From positions 2,501 through 66,500 of the forward strand of contig JABANP010000276.1 in assembly GCA_013115135.1 (NCBI GenBank): 64,000 bases of DNA, in the 5' to 3' direction. Within the stretch, counting starts at the first letter, position 1, and every line of letters starts with the position of its first letter. The position numbers and the translations under genes are program-made. This stretch comes from Perkinsus olseni. Its lineage: Eukaryota; Perkinsozoa; Perkinsida; Perkinsidae. The notes beneath the pieces were generated by a model, which saw nothing but the letters and a program-made list of their open reading frames with translations, did no database searches and had not been told where the DNA came from. Shown piece by piece: positions 41,726-53,413 of this stretch.

Positions 41726-43329
41726 CCTCGTGAACGTCTACCCTCTTCTACCACAGGCTGGCCGCCCGCCACGCGCTAGAGGGTCTGCGCAGGGGTGTAT
41801 CCCTACCATATACCATGAAGGAGCCGGGTCGTCTCAACGAGAACCTCAGCTTGAGAGCCGTTAACCAGGCTATCAACCTCCGCGAGAAGCTAAGCTGCTG
41901 AAGCTCCAGCGTGGGAGGAATGCGAAGGGGAAAGGAAAAGGTTGGGATGGTGAGAGCCGCAGAGAGAGCAAGCGGCAAAAAAACGCTACAATGAGTGGGG
42001 AGAGAAGGTGGAGAACGCAGAATGAGTAGAAGACCAGGGATTCGAGTCGGATCATTGATCTTCCACTCGTTCTGCCGGATAATCCGACCACGGGGACACT
42101 GGCAGGGTTGCCACCCAGGCGTGATTTCATTTTTCCTTTCTTGCCGGTGTAAGCCACCAACACATACACCGTAGAGCCAATTTTCATTCATCGATATTGA
42201 TGCCCCTGATGTCGTTTATATAGTGTCAATTAACGAGCGGGTCACCCAGGAGTCCTGAGTCAGGAGTTACAGCCGTCAAACAATCTCGATAATGAAAAGT
42301 TGCTCTCGCTGATTTTGGTAAGAGACTGGCCTGGACCGTGAAGCCCATGGTGACGGCTAAACCGTCGGGCCGACGGTCCGTCGCTATGGACTTCGGACAA
42401 GTCATCATCGGCGGCATGCCCTGTAGCAATGTTGGTGAGCTTTCCTTTAAGAGCGCGTCTGTTACCCATAGGCTACAGCCTCTGGGGAAATGGAAAAGCT
42501 GGCCGGAGTTCAAAGTATTTGTTCTGCTTTGTCGCTCGACGCATACGACACAACTTTGTATAGACAAGCTCTGATAGGAGCCAAAACACCGCCGGTCGCT
42601 CACTTCGAACCCTGGATCCGGGCCGGCGGCCCGGGGCCACATGAACGCTTCTGACACCTCCAGCCGCACTAACCACAATACGATTCCGTCTGACAACGAG
42701 ATACGGGTAAACGTCTCGTCGATTCGCGTTCTATCTGTTTTCTTGCCTAGCCCGAGCCGCGCAAGTATTGACGAGCTCGAACAGGAAAGTAATCAGCAAG
42801 GGTAGCAAGTGAGGCGGGCGACAAGAAAGCTGCGCAGGTGAAGGAAGAAGTGGAGCCAAAAAAGAATAAAATGACCTGGCTGGGACGGCAAGCATGCCCT
42901 GCGCGCTTGCCCTTATAATCGTCATCTCCTGACGGCTTGTATTTTGCCCTTCGATTATTATGTCTGCAATCGATCGCATTTTCTCGCTTGGCTACCTTCT
43001 GCTAAGGTTTGCCCTTGTGAAATTCGGCTACGCTATCCACCGAAGCTTGGCTACTACTTGCGTTGCCACTGACAGGCACAACACGTCAACTCACTTTCGG
43101 AGTGGGCGGGGGTAAAGCTGAGCGGTCGAGTCTTACGAGTTGTCACTGCACTCATGAACGATCCTCACCGGTCTGAGAACTGCGGTCGAGTTGTGCTCCC
43201 AGTCCGTGGGATCGTGGGCCACAACTTGTTGCTCATCTATAGGCTATAACCAGAAAGCAGCCTGCAGCCAGCAGGGTGAGTGGCAAGTAATACGTTGACG
43301 ATTGGTACCATCTCAGATTCCGCTCGGTC
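41726..43329. other. No recognised gene
   Basis: Several 150-470-nt frames on the minus strand (42226-42696, 41748-42191, 42731-42979) have no family motif and look like random openings. No repeat partner seen in this window. Confidence 0.4.
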
Positions 43330-44440
43330 TATATTCAGTAGGCCTTTTCTTCGTACAAGAGCATCTCTCACAGATTCAAGCCACACAATGATAAGTCGTG
43401 CAATGACAGTTCGTACAGTTTCCGGTATTACAATGTCGTTCAGTACAGTCAGTTGTTAGATCCGAACCAGCGTAGTAGGCGAGTTCAATACCCGTGGATT
43501 AGGGAATAATAGTGATAATACAGTACTCAACCCCACCCTATTGGTTGGATTATCCAGCATGCACCGTGACGGTTTCCAAGTATCCGATGTCGAGCAAGTG
43601 ATGCAATGGAATGATGAGTGCGCACGGAGAAGATACTACTGGACAATAGTGTGATAGGTTAATTAGTATATATGAATATCATCAGTATCTAACAAGTGAC
43701 AAGTCGTACAGTATCCAGCGGTACGAGCTTTATTTGTTCAGTGTTATTCGGTACAGCTGCCTCCTTAAGCAAAAAGCGGCAAATTTGTGCAGGAGTTAGT
43801 TCGATAGCTACAATTCCTTGTGGGAGATTCAAACCTATGCTACATACGTGAGAACCCGCAGCCTTAACCCACTCACCTGAAAAATCATCCCCAATTCCGA
43901 GGCAAAAGAATCCAAAGCCCACGAGCACATATTGGTGCCCAGGGATACCTCCAGCTCGTGACATCTATCTATGCAAAGGGCTCGCACTCAACGTCACAGA
44001 CCTAGAGGGCCCAGAGGATAGTGCACACTTGCCAGGTGTCACCTGATAACTGATCGAAAAATAGCCGGTTTAATAGACTCAAGTGTTTTGCCGACACGAA
44101 ATTGGCGTAGTGGTAGGAGCCCTGTTGTTCTGTTACCGGGATCGACCCCGACGGTAAGCAACGAAGAAGTGAGGTGCCAGAGTCGGTGAGTCGCCAGAAG
44201 TCGCGAAAAATCGCCCAGTTGTACGAAAATCCGATGTACGAAATAATACTGTACGAGTTTCAAATGTACAAGTCAGAACTGTACGACTTGTCACTGTACG
44301 TACTGGGAGTGTATCACTGGATACTGTACCGTCAGTGTACGAGTTGTCAGTGTATTGCCCAAAACTGTACGTGTGGAAACTGTACGGATCAATCTTGTAC
44401 GAGTTCAATTTCTACGAGTTGTCACTGTACTGATCCTCAC
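43330..44440 (+). repeat. Composite repeat, most complete copy
   Basis: Order: CGTACAGT-type units (43340-43450), a 230-bp unrelated insert (about 43455-43690), more units (43690-43770), the conserved block (43770-44090), the tRNA-like core 44098-44152 and an outward TGTACGA array 44218-44430 whose 13 consecutive steps are almost all 15 bp. Confidence 0.8.
44098..44152 (+). repeat. tRNA-like sequence (repeat core)
   Basis: TTGGCGTAGTGGTAGGAGC (A box) and GGGATCGACCCC (B box). Same family as 28411 and 37490. Confidence 0.55.
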
Positions 44441-44579
44441 CGTAACTTTCCTGCATCGAAAAAGAGGATAAGTTACGAGGTTAGACTAATCATGTAGAGT
44501 GAAATGTGCGTAGGTGGCGTCCTGTGCTGGGATGTTTCGGATGAAACCGAACTCGTTTGACGGAGCGCCAGATATGATC

Positions 44580-45438
44580 CACTAGATGAGATCTAGGGCC
44601 ACGCCGAGTACTTCACGAACGGACGAGAGGGCGTACTTCTGATCTGAGTGTCCGCCCCTTGGTGGTAGTTTGTGTAAGGGCCATCGCCTTTCGTGTCTTG
44701 GCATCTGTGGTAGACTAGATAAGATGCCATCGCTGATAGTCAGAAGAGTTTCCAGTCTATTGAAAGATAACCCCATAGTAACATCGCTGGATTCCGCGGA
44801 TGCGACATGTGGATTCGGAGTGAGCTCTTGCCAGGTCCGACCTGGCGATGAGCAGGCGACCCTTACTGCCCACAACGATGGAAGAGGAGTCCGTAATGCT
44901 GTTGATAGACACGTCCAGTAGCGTGATTTTATGACCCCACCGAAGTGGCATCGTTGACAAAAAAGCGTCGGTTATCATAGACCGGGCGTATCTTTGATGA
45001 GCTGTAATGACATGCCGATGAGGAACTCCCTGAGTAGGGCTGATATTCATAAGGTACGATGAGCCGAAAAGGCCCAGTAATCGGGCCGAGGCAAATCGGC
45101 TCTTGCATTACCATATCCCCAAAAAGGGGCCAGTCCCGTTGGTGAGACGGAGCGGGGGCGCGACTGCAACTACGGGATCTTCTTTAGTGAGCAATTAGAC
45201 AATTCAGGTAAGGAGAGATTTGATTGATGAGACGGCCCTTTCGGACAATTGCTGTTGAAAGTTAGTTGCGCAAACAACGAGCCCCCTACCGGAAGGTCCC
45301 TACTCTCAATAGGAGCGTGAATAAAATGACAGCTAGTTCTTGAGGGCCCACCGTTGTTCCGGTATTTGTCCGTGGGCGTTTGGTCCAGAGTATGTTCGAC
45401 GCCGCATGGTTTGATCCATCGTTTACTTCGTCTCCCGT
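44580..45438 (-). repeat. Dispersed repeat family, copy 1 (split)
   Basis: 44580-45120 is the reverse complement of 61690-62160, while 45160-45438 matches 61336-61570 directly. Both copies keep a peptide with DGILSSLP and HSD.KYALSS (minus strand here, LSFNRLETLLTISDGILSSL), so the repeat once coded for a protein I do not recognise. The copy resumes at 54899-55010 beyond element 4. Confidence 0.7.
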
Positions 45439-45734
45439 TGTGACGATATCCGAAGTTTTCTTCTTAGCTGTTCTGGTCCTCTGTTGATGTGATTAATCTT
45501 TTGTGTTACGCTGTCCCTTCTGAAAGTATGTGATGATTTGATTACTGTTAATATTTGCGCTCGCGTGCAATTCTATTGTGTCAATATCTTAGTGTTTGTG
45601 TCACGCTATGTGCGCTAGTTATGAAACGGTTTATAATAATAATCAGTAGACAAAGTTTACAAGTTGGTGAAACGGTTACTCCTGTACCTCTTCTACCCTA
45701 CCACTGGTTGCGTTACTGGGTTCATTTCTGCACA
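45439..45734 (+). repeat. Left LTR of element 4
   Basis: Starts TGTGAC and ends TGCACA, as in the other LTRs here. Only the last 91 bases have a matching partner (54808-54898), so the left border is inferred from sequence continuity with the empty-site homologue near 61570. Confidence 0.55.
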
Positions 45735-45771
45735 ATCATCCGAGAAGAAGCTTTGAGACCAACGACTTACT

Positions 45772-46310
45772 ATGAACCCAGCAAGCAAGACTCCGCAAGA
45801 TCCTAAGAAGTCTCCTCAGGATGTGTCGAGTCCGAGTGACCCACCGGTGTGGGCATGGGAGCTCAAACATGGTATTGATGAGATGAAGGAAATGGGATCC
45901 AAGGTGGATTCTTTGGCTAACGCATTGAGCGAGATCAAATTGTTTATGACTACGAGTATGAGTGCATCATCCACTAAGACAGATACTGCTACTAGATATA
46001 ATAATAAGAGTGGTAATGTTGATATTGATATTAAGCAGAAGCAGTCGGGTACTGGTTCGGGATCTGATAAAGTGATAGATGAGAACCACCACTCTGATGA
46101 TACTGTGGTGTCGGTGAGTTCTCAAGACTTACATTCCGTCGGCGTTGATGTTACTAAGGCTTCTAAACGTGCTAAGGCTATGGGCACTATTGAAGGTGGA
46201 CCATATCAAGGAACCACTGATCAGAGGGGATTTGTGGCTTTCAGAAGAATGATATTAGATACTCCTGAGGTCGAGTTTGGGCCTTCTACGGAGCAGCAGT
46301 GGGCCTACGT
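45772..46310 (+). CDS. gag: Gag N-terminal part of element 4
   Basis: ATG 45772, Ser/Pro/Lys-rich start, then a helix (WELKHGIDEMKEMGSKVDSL). The frame stays open until the proposed inversion border, where it meets the antisense of the integrase end. The remainder of Gag lies at 54795-54477 on the other strand. Confidence 0.6.
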
Positions 46311-46800
46311 AACTCCTTAGTGGCACTATCTAACACGTCATAACAATCGTCCAGACACAGTCCAGAAGACAACCAACCACGAATCTTCTCAATATCATCA
46401 TCTTCCAGCGGAGAGAGAACATCATCTAGACCCCTAGTAATTCTATTACATAACCAAGGGGTTAACTCCTTATCGTTATCATCCTCATCAAAAACCATAT
46501 TGTTATGAACAAAGCATAATCTGCATACCCACATCCGCAACTCATTAACGCTCAGCTCCTCCAACTTCTTCCCGGACCCAACTTGGAGACAACGTAGCAT
46601 GACCCCAATCTCTTTATGGGGTCGTTACAACAATCCTCGCCGGCTTTCCTCGTACGGAAATGTATAGGCATGAAGGATAGAATGCTCGGTCAGGAACTGT
46701 TGATACCTTTGCGCTGTGAACACCGAACCTTGATCACTCAGTACCATATTAGGTACACCACTTTCATAAAATAGCTCCATACTCGAGACTAGCACATGAT
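46286..46800 (-). pseudogene. Integrase core of element 4
   Basis: VPNMVLSDQGSVFTAQRYQQ (second Asp) and, after a TAA, an integrase-like helix HKEIGVMLRCLQ and the region VNELRMWVCRLCFVHN. The first Asp region between the zinc domain (end 46801) and this part is missing. The end overlaps the inversion border. Confidence 0.65.
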
Positions 46801-47800
46801 CTACATCAGGAGCTTCGAGGACCAGGATCGTATATAACGCTTCACAGAAGCATGCAGTCCCTTGAGATCACAATGTCGACGAGTAAGTTGAACAGTTCTT
46901 TCGATACCAGGATGAATGTACTCCTTGTGAACTTTCTCTATAACCTCTTCTTGCAGGGGACCTTCAGGGACCTTAGCAACCCAGCAATCGGGATTATCAT
47001 ATTTGAATTCTCGCACCAATAGCATACCGGTCTCTTCATCAAGACGATAAAACCGAGACTGAGAGCATGAAGAGTTAGCCCGCAACAACGTAGCAAGATA
47101 AACACACTCAGGGTCTCCACTTTGAGCCACTTGAACTCTTTTCTTGAACTCACAGAACCACGATGAACTTTCATCAATAGTGACAACATTACAGGCAGGC
47201 AAAGAAGTAGGCGAACATGACTCCCAGCAACCATCAACGTCATCACCTTGAATATTGAAACGACAACCATCATCGTGTACAACATCCAATGAGACTTCAA
47301 AGTGCATCATCGAATCGCCATTAAGGACATCAGAAGTCACTTGCCAATCATGATCGTCATTACCAACCAGAGAGCTTGGGCGAGTCAACCGATCAGCCAA
47401 ATTTTGGGCTGAGGGAATGTGACGAAAGTCCAAACAGAGATCTTCATTTTCAGTCAGAATGCAACGAACAAGATCATAAATGTGGATCAAACGACGCTGT
47501 TCTGGCTTACCAATCTTATCAAGTTTCGACCTAGAACTGTCCTTAAAAAGAAGAACATGACAAATACGATACAGAAAAACAAGAGAATCACTTACAATCA
47601 CACATCTACGGAGAGGAACTCGCGGGCCAAGAGCACTCGACAACTGATGGACACCCAAAATCTCAACTCTAATTGCCTCCAACTCACGGCGTGGAATAGT
47701 ACCACCGACATGAGTACTGAGTCGGCTCATTATTCTCTGCCCTTGATCACGACTGCACGACAGCAGGGAAAGAATAATAATTTCTAGATGAGCCACTGCA
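46801..47800 (-). CDS. RNase H and integrase zinc domain of element 4
   Basis: RNase H C-terminal motifs IPRRELEAI, VIVSDSLVFLYRI and DFRHIPSAQNLADRLTRP. Then a long linker and the integrase zinc region HKEYIHPGIERTVQLTRRHC with a downstream partner. 331 codons are open. The RNase H beginning (DASDVAI) is at 52130, on the other side of element 5. Confidence 0.8.
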
Positions 47801-47809
47801 GATTCGCAG

Positions 47810-48357
47810 TATAGTTAGTAGACTACTAGTAGGAGTAGTTAGTCGATAGTTTAGTTCTGGTCGACTGATAGTAGACTCTTGCCGAGGTGTTGTACGGAGT
47901 TGAATTAGGCAGTGTGATAGAACTGCTGCATACGCTCGTGAAGTAGGCTAATCCGTGGACTTGCCTTCGAAGAGTGTGAGACCTCCGGGACTTGCCTCAA
48001 GTAGAAGTGTGAGACCGATTGAGTAGCCACCCTTCCGGGAAGCGTGAGACCTTGGGGACTTGCCTTACTGGATCGGTGCTATTCCGGGTTGTACCTCCTC
48101 GCGAACGCTTTGTCGTCAGGGTACTACCCTGAGGGGAGCAGGTGAGGAGCATGAAAGGAGTTCACTCGGAGAACTTGAGGCTTCTCTCATCGTCTCGGTG
48201 AATGCGCGCTAGCTGTCGCTCGCGGATGCCTTGAATATTTTTGAAGTCTTGGGGTGCAGCTTAGAGATTAAGCAGAACTTCTGCTGCAGAAGTTATGCTT
48301 CAGAATGTATCGAGCTACCTGCACAGCCTTAGACTACTAGTCTGCAGGATCGATTGA
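47810..48357 (+). other. 5' leader of element 5
   Basis: About 550 bases without a credible frame. Repeated words such as GTGAGACC and GGACTTGCCT (47950-48065) indicate a degraded tandem structure. Confidence 0.4.
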
Positions 48358-48600
48358 GCTAGGCGTCGAAGACGGCCCAGAATGCTCCGTTGGAAATTGA
48401 GAAAGGAAGCTAGGCGTCCCAGACGACCCAGAATGCTTCAGTGACATAGTGATTAAAGAAGCTAGGCGTCACAGACTGCCCAGAATGCTTCATTGAGATA
48501 CTGTTTGAGGAAGCTAGGCGTCACAGACAGCCCAGAATGCTTCAGTGGCATAATGATTGAGGAAGCTAGGCGCCACTGACAGCCCGGAATGATACAATGA
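48358..48600 (+). repeat. 52-bp tandem repeat
   Basis: Five units starting GCTAGGCG at 48358, 48409, 48461, 48513 and 48565. Each contains CAGAATGCT or a close variant. The array precedes the Gag-like gene of element 5. Confidence 0.9.
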
Positions 48601-48880
48601 GCTAGTGCGAGACTGTGCGCCAGGGACCGCCGACAACGCCCAGTCGGGCAGTGAGCGTATAGTGCTGCACTTCTGTTCGGGAGCGTATCCCGAAGCTGAG
48701 CAACAGACGACACAGACTATGATAGATTGTCTCGAGTGTCCCGTTGTGTCAGTAGACAAGAGTAGCGACCCACAAATCGAAATAACAGATAGTCCCGTTT
48801 CGTTTGCTGTGGTTACATGTCGTGGGTTATTCGAGAAACTAATTCACGTGTTTATTCAGCTTTCCCCCTTTTCCTTTCCC

Positions 48881-49935
48881 ATGGCGGACCTCGACGACCT
48901 CCGCAACTATGTAAAGGGCGATATGGCCGAAGTCACTCTCAAGACGTTGAAGGCCTTCGGCATTAGATCGGGCGCAGGGCTACTGGCTGTCCTAGAGGAC
49001 GAGAAGCTCATCGACGACATGGCTGCAAAGGCTATATCATTCGAGGAGTTCCCGGCCATGGAGTTCGACGTCCTCGTGGGAGACGAGACCAAGCAAAAGG
49101 TCAAGAAGGCCCATGCCGAGAAGAGCATCCGTGACGCTGCGAAGGCAGCCACGAATGGTCAGAAGGGGTTACCTCTGGAAGGTATGTTGCTCACGGCGGC
49201 CAAGCAGTTCGGGTGTCAGTTGTCGGAGAGGTTGATTCTGGACGAAGCTTTGGTCCAGCAGCTGTCACAAGATATTGGTGCCTTCAAGGAATTATATGTA
49301 TGTAAGGCTACTACGGATATGCCGAAGACTGAACAGCGGGAAGACATCGAGGGCAAGATCGTGTATACAAAAAGACCACGAAGTGGTCGTCTTCCAGTCA
49401 ATTACTAAGAATTAATGGGCAGCTTATTGCCATGGGTGGTATCGGTTGCAATTCTGGCAGAATCGCCAATGGGCCTGATAGCCGGCCTAGAATATTTGGC
49501 TAGGCTATCGGAGTATGCCAGAAAGTGCCCAATTGAAGACGTTATTACTTTTGACCGCTCCACTCGACAGAAGCTGAGTAGCATGGCAAGGCAATACACC
49601 ACCATGTACAACTGTTCCTACTCTCATGCTGTACTGTGGGTGCTCAAGGAGACCCCAGATCCGTCCAATCTGGCTACTTTTATGCGGAATATGCGCGAGG
49701 AGGATGAGAGCAAGCAGCCGAGGACGCCGACGGGATGTGCCCAAAGTCGTATCAGGAGTGTGAGCTGGTCAAACGAAAGGATTGCCCTTTCAAGCCGGGT
49801 CAACACCGCGGCTACAATTCCCGCGGAAAGGGAAAGGGGCAATCGGCAAAAGGCAAGGGCAAAGGTAGAAAAGGAAAAGGCTCGAAGGGGTACTCGGCCG
49901 ACCGTGATCAACAACGAGATCAGAAGAGTGAGTGA
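48881..49935 (+). pseudogene. Gag-like protein of element 5
   Basis: ATG 48881 (MADLDDLRNYVKGDMAEVTL). The frame passes one TAA at 49406 and continues (AVLWVLKETPDPSNL). Near 49730 it shifts to a very basic Gly/Lys tail (GKGKGQSAKGKGKGRKGKG), probably nucleic-acid binding. No zinc knuckle. Similar basic tails replace zinc knuckles in some retroelements; family not assigned. Confidence 0.55.
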
Positions 49936-50163
49936 AGGGCTGCCCTTTGGACTCCAAAGTTTGGAGAGTCGAAATTAATCGAAAGATTGAGATTTGATTG
50001 CGGATCCGAGAAGTTTCAGAGCTTCGTAATGAGTTGAGTTGCTTAATGGTATTGAGTCAGTTGAGTTGGAGGGAGAATCTCCTCGGGGGCGGTAGCTGTT
50101 TCGTGGGAGCAGCACGATCGTGTATCATGAGCAATCCGTCTGCAGTATCATTGTTCCCCAAAG

Positions 50164-52090
50164 ATGCCGCACAAGCGGAGTCGAGAGGCCAAGGCCCGCC
50201 ATCGTGCAGCTTACGAGGTAAAGAGAAGCAGAGCTGCAGTCAGTAATGCGGGTATCGGAGAAAGTCAGGCACACGATCATGTCACAGGTAGGAGCAGGAC
50301 TCCTCATTTAAAGCCCATTGACTTGGCGTTAGACTACTCCGTCGAGTCCGGCTCGTCGACAAGCGACAGGCCTTCCGAGTGGGAGAGGCTCTGGAAGATA
50401 GCCGAGAGCGACTCCGATTCTACATGCGACAGTTACGTAGACGGGTCGGGCACCGAAGAAGCTACGCTCCCCCTTTGTGACCGGCTGGAATCGACCTTCG
50501 AAGAATGGTCCAAAATCCCGCTTGTCCGAAGGCTGCTGGAAATCCCAGAAGTTCGCAGTGTTGCTGACGAATTAGAACTCCTGCGTGGTACCCCCGCAGA
50601 AGAGAATCAGGAGAGTTTCAAACGGTTGTGTACGAGGGCAACCGAAGCGGCGATAAAAACATTGGAGGATTTCTTCGGTGTCCAAAGAGACCCGAGGGAT
50701 TGTGCCGAGTTCCACTCGGAAATATGGGTTTCCCTTATGAGCCTATTCGAGGTCAAGGACACTAGTTTTGTGAAACAAATGTGCACCGAAGGGGCCCCAG
50801 CGGGCATCAACATCGAAATCCCATCTTCCAACGGTCTTCATCCTGCAGCCCAGGATAAGACGTCCGGCAAGATATACAGGAGCGACAGTGACATCCCTAA
50901 CTACGACACGGGCATTCCTCACTCTGAAGCTATTGCTGAGAAATTGATCAGAGGAGAGATTCAGAGGAATTGGATGAAACAGATCTCCGATTTCCCACCT
51001 GGAGTGCAGAAAACCCGCATTGCCGTACTCCCTAAGAAGCACGGGTTCGAAGGCGAGGACGCCCACCTGATGGATGAAGGAACTACAAACGGTCAAATGT
51101 GAATACGGCCATACGGCTGAGCGAAACCACTAGGCTACCAACATACAAATGTCTAATACATCTACTAGAGTGGTCAGCGAGGATGTCAAAAAAACACGGA
51201 ACATCCTACATTATCTTTGAATCTGATGTTTCGTCAGCGTACCGAACGGTGCCATTACATTCTGCGGAGCAGCCACTGATGGTTCTGCAAGTGGGATCGA
51301 TCAAGGCTCAGCAGCGGCGTTTGCCGATGGGCCTAAGATCTTCTGGGTACCTCTGGTGTCGCGCCTATTCGACTATTCACCGCTGCATGCGGAAGCTGAT
51401 GGCACCTCTGGGCATGGCTGGGCTATGTTATATAGACGATAATTTCTGGCTGGTAGATTAGAGGGTGGTTGGCCCCGTAGCAGCTCTGCTTTTGTTGATT
51501 CCTGCGGCCTGTGGCATCAGCTTCAGCTGGCACAAGCTGTGTGTCGGGAAGGACAACAGCTTCGGCGGTTTCAGGATAGAGGTGGTATCCAACCAAGAAT
51601 CTCCCACTCAATATCGCGTGAGCGTCCCACAGTCGAAGAAGGATAAGATCACCGGCCAGATACAAGGAGTCTTGAGATCCGGCGTGCTGACACACGTTAC
51701 GGTAGAGAGTTTGATAGGGCGGTTGCTGTTCTGTGGGCAGACTTGCCCTGTCTACCGATGCGGCCTTGCAGTATTGTATGCCATCGACCGGGTGATGGAG
51801 CGCAAGAAGTTGCGTAAGATTAAGTGCTCGGAGAAATTACGAGGTAATCTCGAGAGGTGGATTGAAGTTCTGGACTCCAGCTTCACTCGTTACGTTCGCG
51901 CCCCTGAGTTTGGGGAAACACCCATCACACAACAGTGGCTGGCCGTTGCTGACGCCTCCATTGACGCGATCGGCGCCGCTTTAATACCCCGAGTGGGTTC
52001 AAACGGCTTCTACTCCAGAGTCACGACGGATGAGCTGCAGACGGCGGTGCCCGAGCTCTTCCGTCAATGGATGCGAGGATGCGACAGTCA
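50164..52090 (+). pseudogene. RT-RNase H protein of element 5
   Basis: An N-terminal part of unknown function (Ser/Glu-rich). From about 50930 it is RT-like: PGVQKTRIAVLPKKHG, then IFESDVSSAYRTVPLH (catalytic D), RRLPMGLRSSGYLWCR and LCYIDDNFWLVD (YIDD box). A TAG (51459) follows the box, and the frame continues with the thumb (LIGRLLFCGQTCP) and the start of RNase H (AVADASIDAIGAALIP), where the element is cut. One frame change lies near 51099. Confidence 0.65.
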
Positions 52091-52867
52091 GTAGCAATCG
52101 CCACATCACTAGCATCACAAAAGCAGACTATATCACTCATATCTACATACCGGGAAGGAACATAGCGATTGGATCGAAGGTATTCATCACAATCCCTGAT
52201 ACAAGAACGAGCCTTCGCCTCAGCTTCACCGGTGAGTGTATCCTTAGTAACAATACCCCCTCGACGTACTCCAAAACCTTCATTATGAAGTCCACGTAGG
52301 AGCAGACGAAGCTCAAGTGTCACTTCACCCCACAATCCAAGAGGATCAAACAACCTCGCCGCGGTAGACCGCAATACACTCATCGTTAGAATAGTAGGCA
52401 ACTTGAAATTCGGCAACTTGATATCCATCACGTCAGTAACATCATCAACCAACCAACGGTACCCAAGCCACGCATGTGCATTAGACACCGAGACATCATG
52501 TACCAAGGCACCAACGCCTATAACGGATGAGTCAGTACCCAAATTATGGGCCCTTTTTTGAGGGTTCGTCATGAAACCACGAGCCGCCAAGGCAGGAATC
52601 ATGAAGGACCGGCTTCGCTCAACGTCAGCCTTATTAGAGGCCGATATACACAGATCATCAACATAGTAGTCCAAACTGGAACGAGCATCAGCATTCGTAA
52701 CATCATTCATCGCCACTTGGATACCATAAGATAAGGCCCACGGACTCCAGCCACACCCGAAAGGAACTCGAACCTACCGAACCATCAAATTTGGTCCCAA
52801 CACCATTCCCAGAAACCTTCTATCGCCGCTCTGGACCTCAACCTGCCGAAAGGCCTTGCTGGGGTCT
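52085..52867 (-). CDS. pol: RT of element 4, palm to thumb
   Basis: YGIQVAMNDV, then LDYYVDDLCISAS (YVDD catalytic box), AWLGYRWLVDD and the BEL/Pao mark TAARLFDPLGLWGEV. It reaches the first Asp of RNase H (CFCDASDVAI), where element 5 interrupts. A 230-codon open frame; the palm start upstream (52717-52867) is in a different frame. Confidence 0.8.
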
Positions 52868-53413
52868 TCACAGCTCACACGACGCATACACCGCCATCGC
52901 AGTATCGAAGCATACAAATGGTATCACAGACGGGTCTTCAACACCTTGCAGCTTGGTGGAAGTATTAAAAGGTCGCGCATCAAGGCACAACCGGCATTTC
53001 GTACTCACCCTAGACTCATCTATGACCGTAGTCACCGCAGTATAGAAGAGAGCAAACTCCTCTGAATCATCGTCACCTTTCATAACCTCAACTGCTTCGG
53101 AAGCCAGCAACTCCTTCACAGACTTCTGATTAGCATCCAACTTCGCAGAATCTTCAGAGAGTCGTGCCAGGACATGTTGCATCCGTCGCCGGATCGCCGG
53201 GAAATTCTGACTCGGTCTAGCATCGGACTTCCCATGGTATAGAGACCGAGGCCCTCTCAGGCGAAGAACCTCCCCCATTATCAAGAATTGGTAATGGGTT
53301 CGACACCATCTCAGCACCATTCACTTCTACAACATGAGATCCTTCAGAAATGGGAGCGCTTGTGGAAGGGATAGCATCTTGCAGCACTTTCTCGGCCTTC
53401 TCACCAAAGATGA
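52868..53413 (-). pseudogene. RT N-terminal region of element 4
   Basis: Contains IRRRMQHVLARLSEDSAKLD and TKCRLCLDARPFNTSTKLQG, the fingers region of BEL/Pao RT (R-x-x-x-D-A-R-x-x-N). Stops near 53220 and 53320 and frame changes break it. Confidence 0.65.

Larger units (their letters stand above)
47808..52090 (+). mobile_element. Retroelement nested in element 4 (element 5)
   Basis: Separates the RNase H start of element 4 (52130) from its continuation (47800). The plus strand codes for a Gag-like protein with a basic tail and an RT with a YIDD box, ending inside RNase H. No LTRs were found. The RT looks closer to DIRS-type than to BEL/Pao, but this is uncertain. A 52-bp tandem repeat lies in its 5' part. 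Borders are plus or minus 10 bases. Confidence 0.65.

Noticed and set aside
27200..44152. Functional tRNA genes
   Set aside because: A- and B-box-like words are present, but I could not close acceptor stems, and they recur as parts of repeats.
26220..44430. CRISPR array
   Set aside because: The units are 15 bp with a 6-7 bp core and no fixed-length direct repeat of 23-47 bp. The window is eukaryotic and no cas gene is present.
33509..51461. A genetic code in which TAA/TAG mean Gln
   Set aside because: Element 3 stops would fit, but the host genes (GSIII, TatSF1-like, GDPD) end at TAA exactly where the families end.
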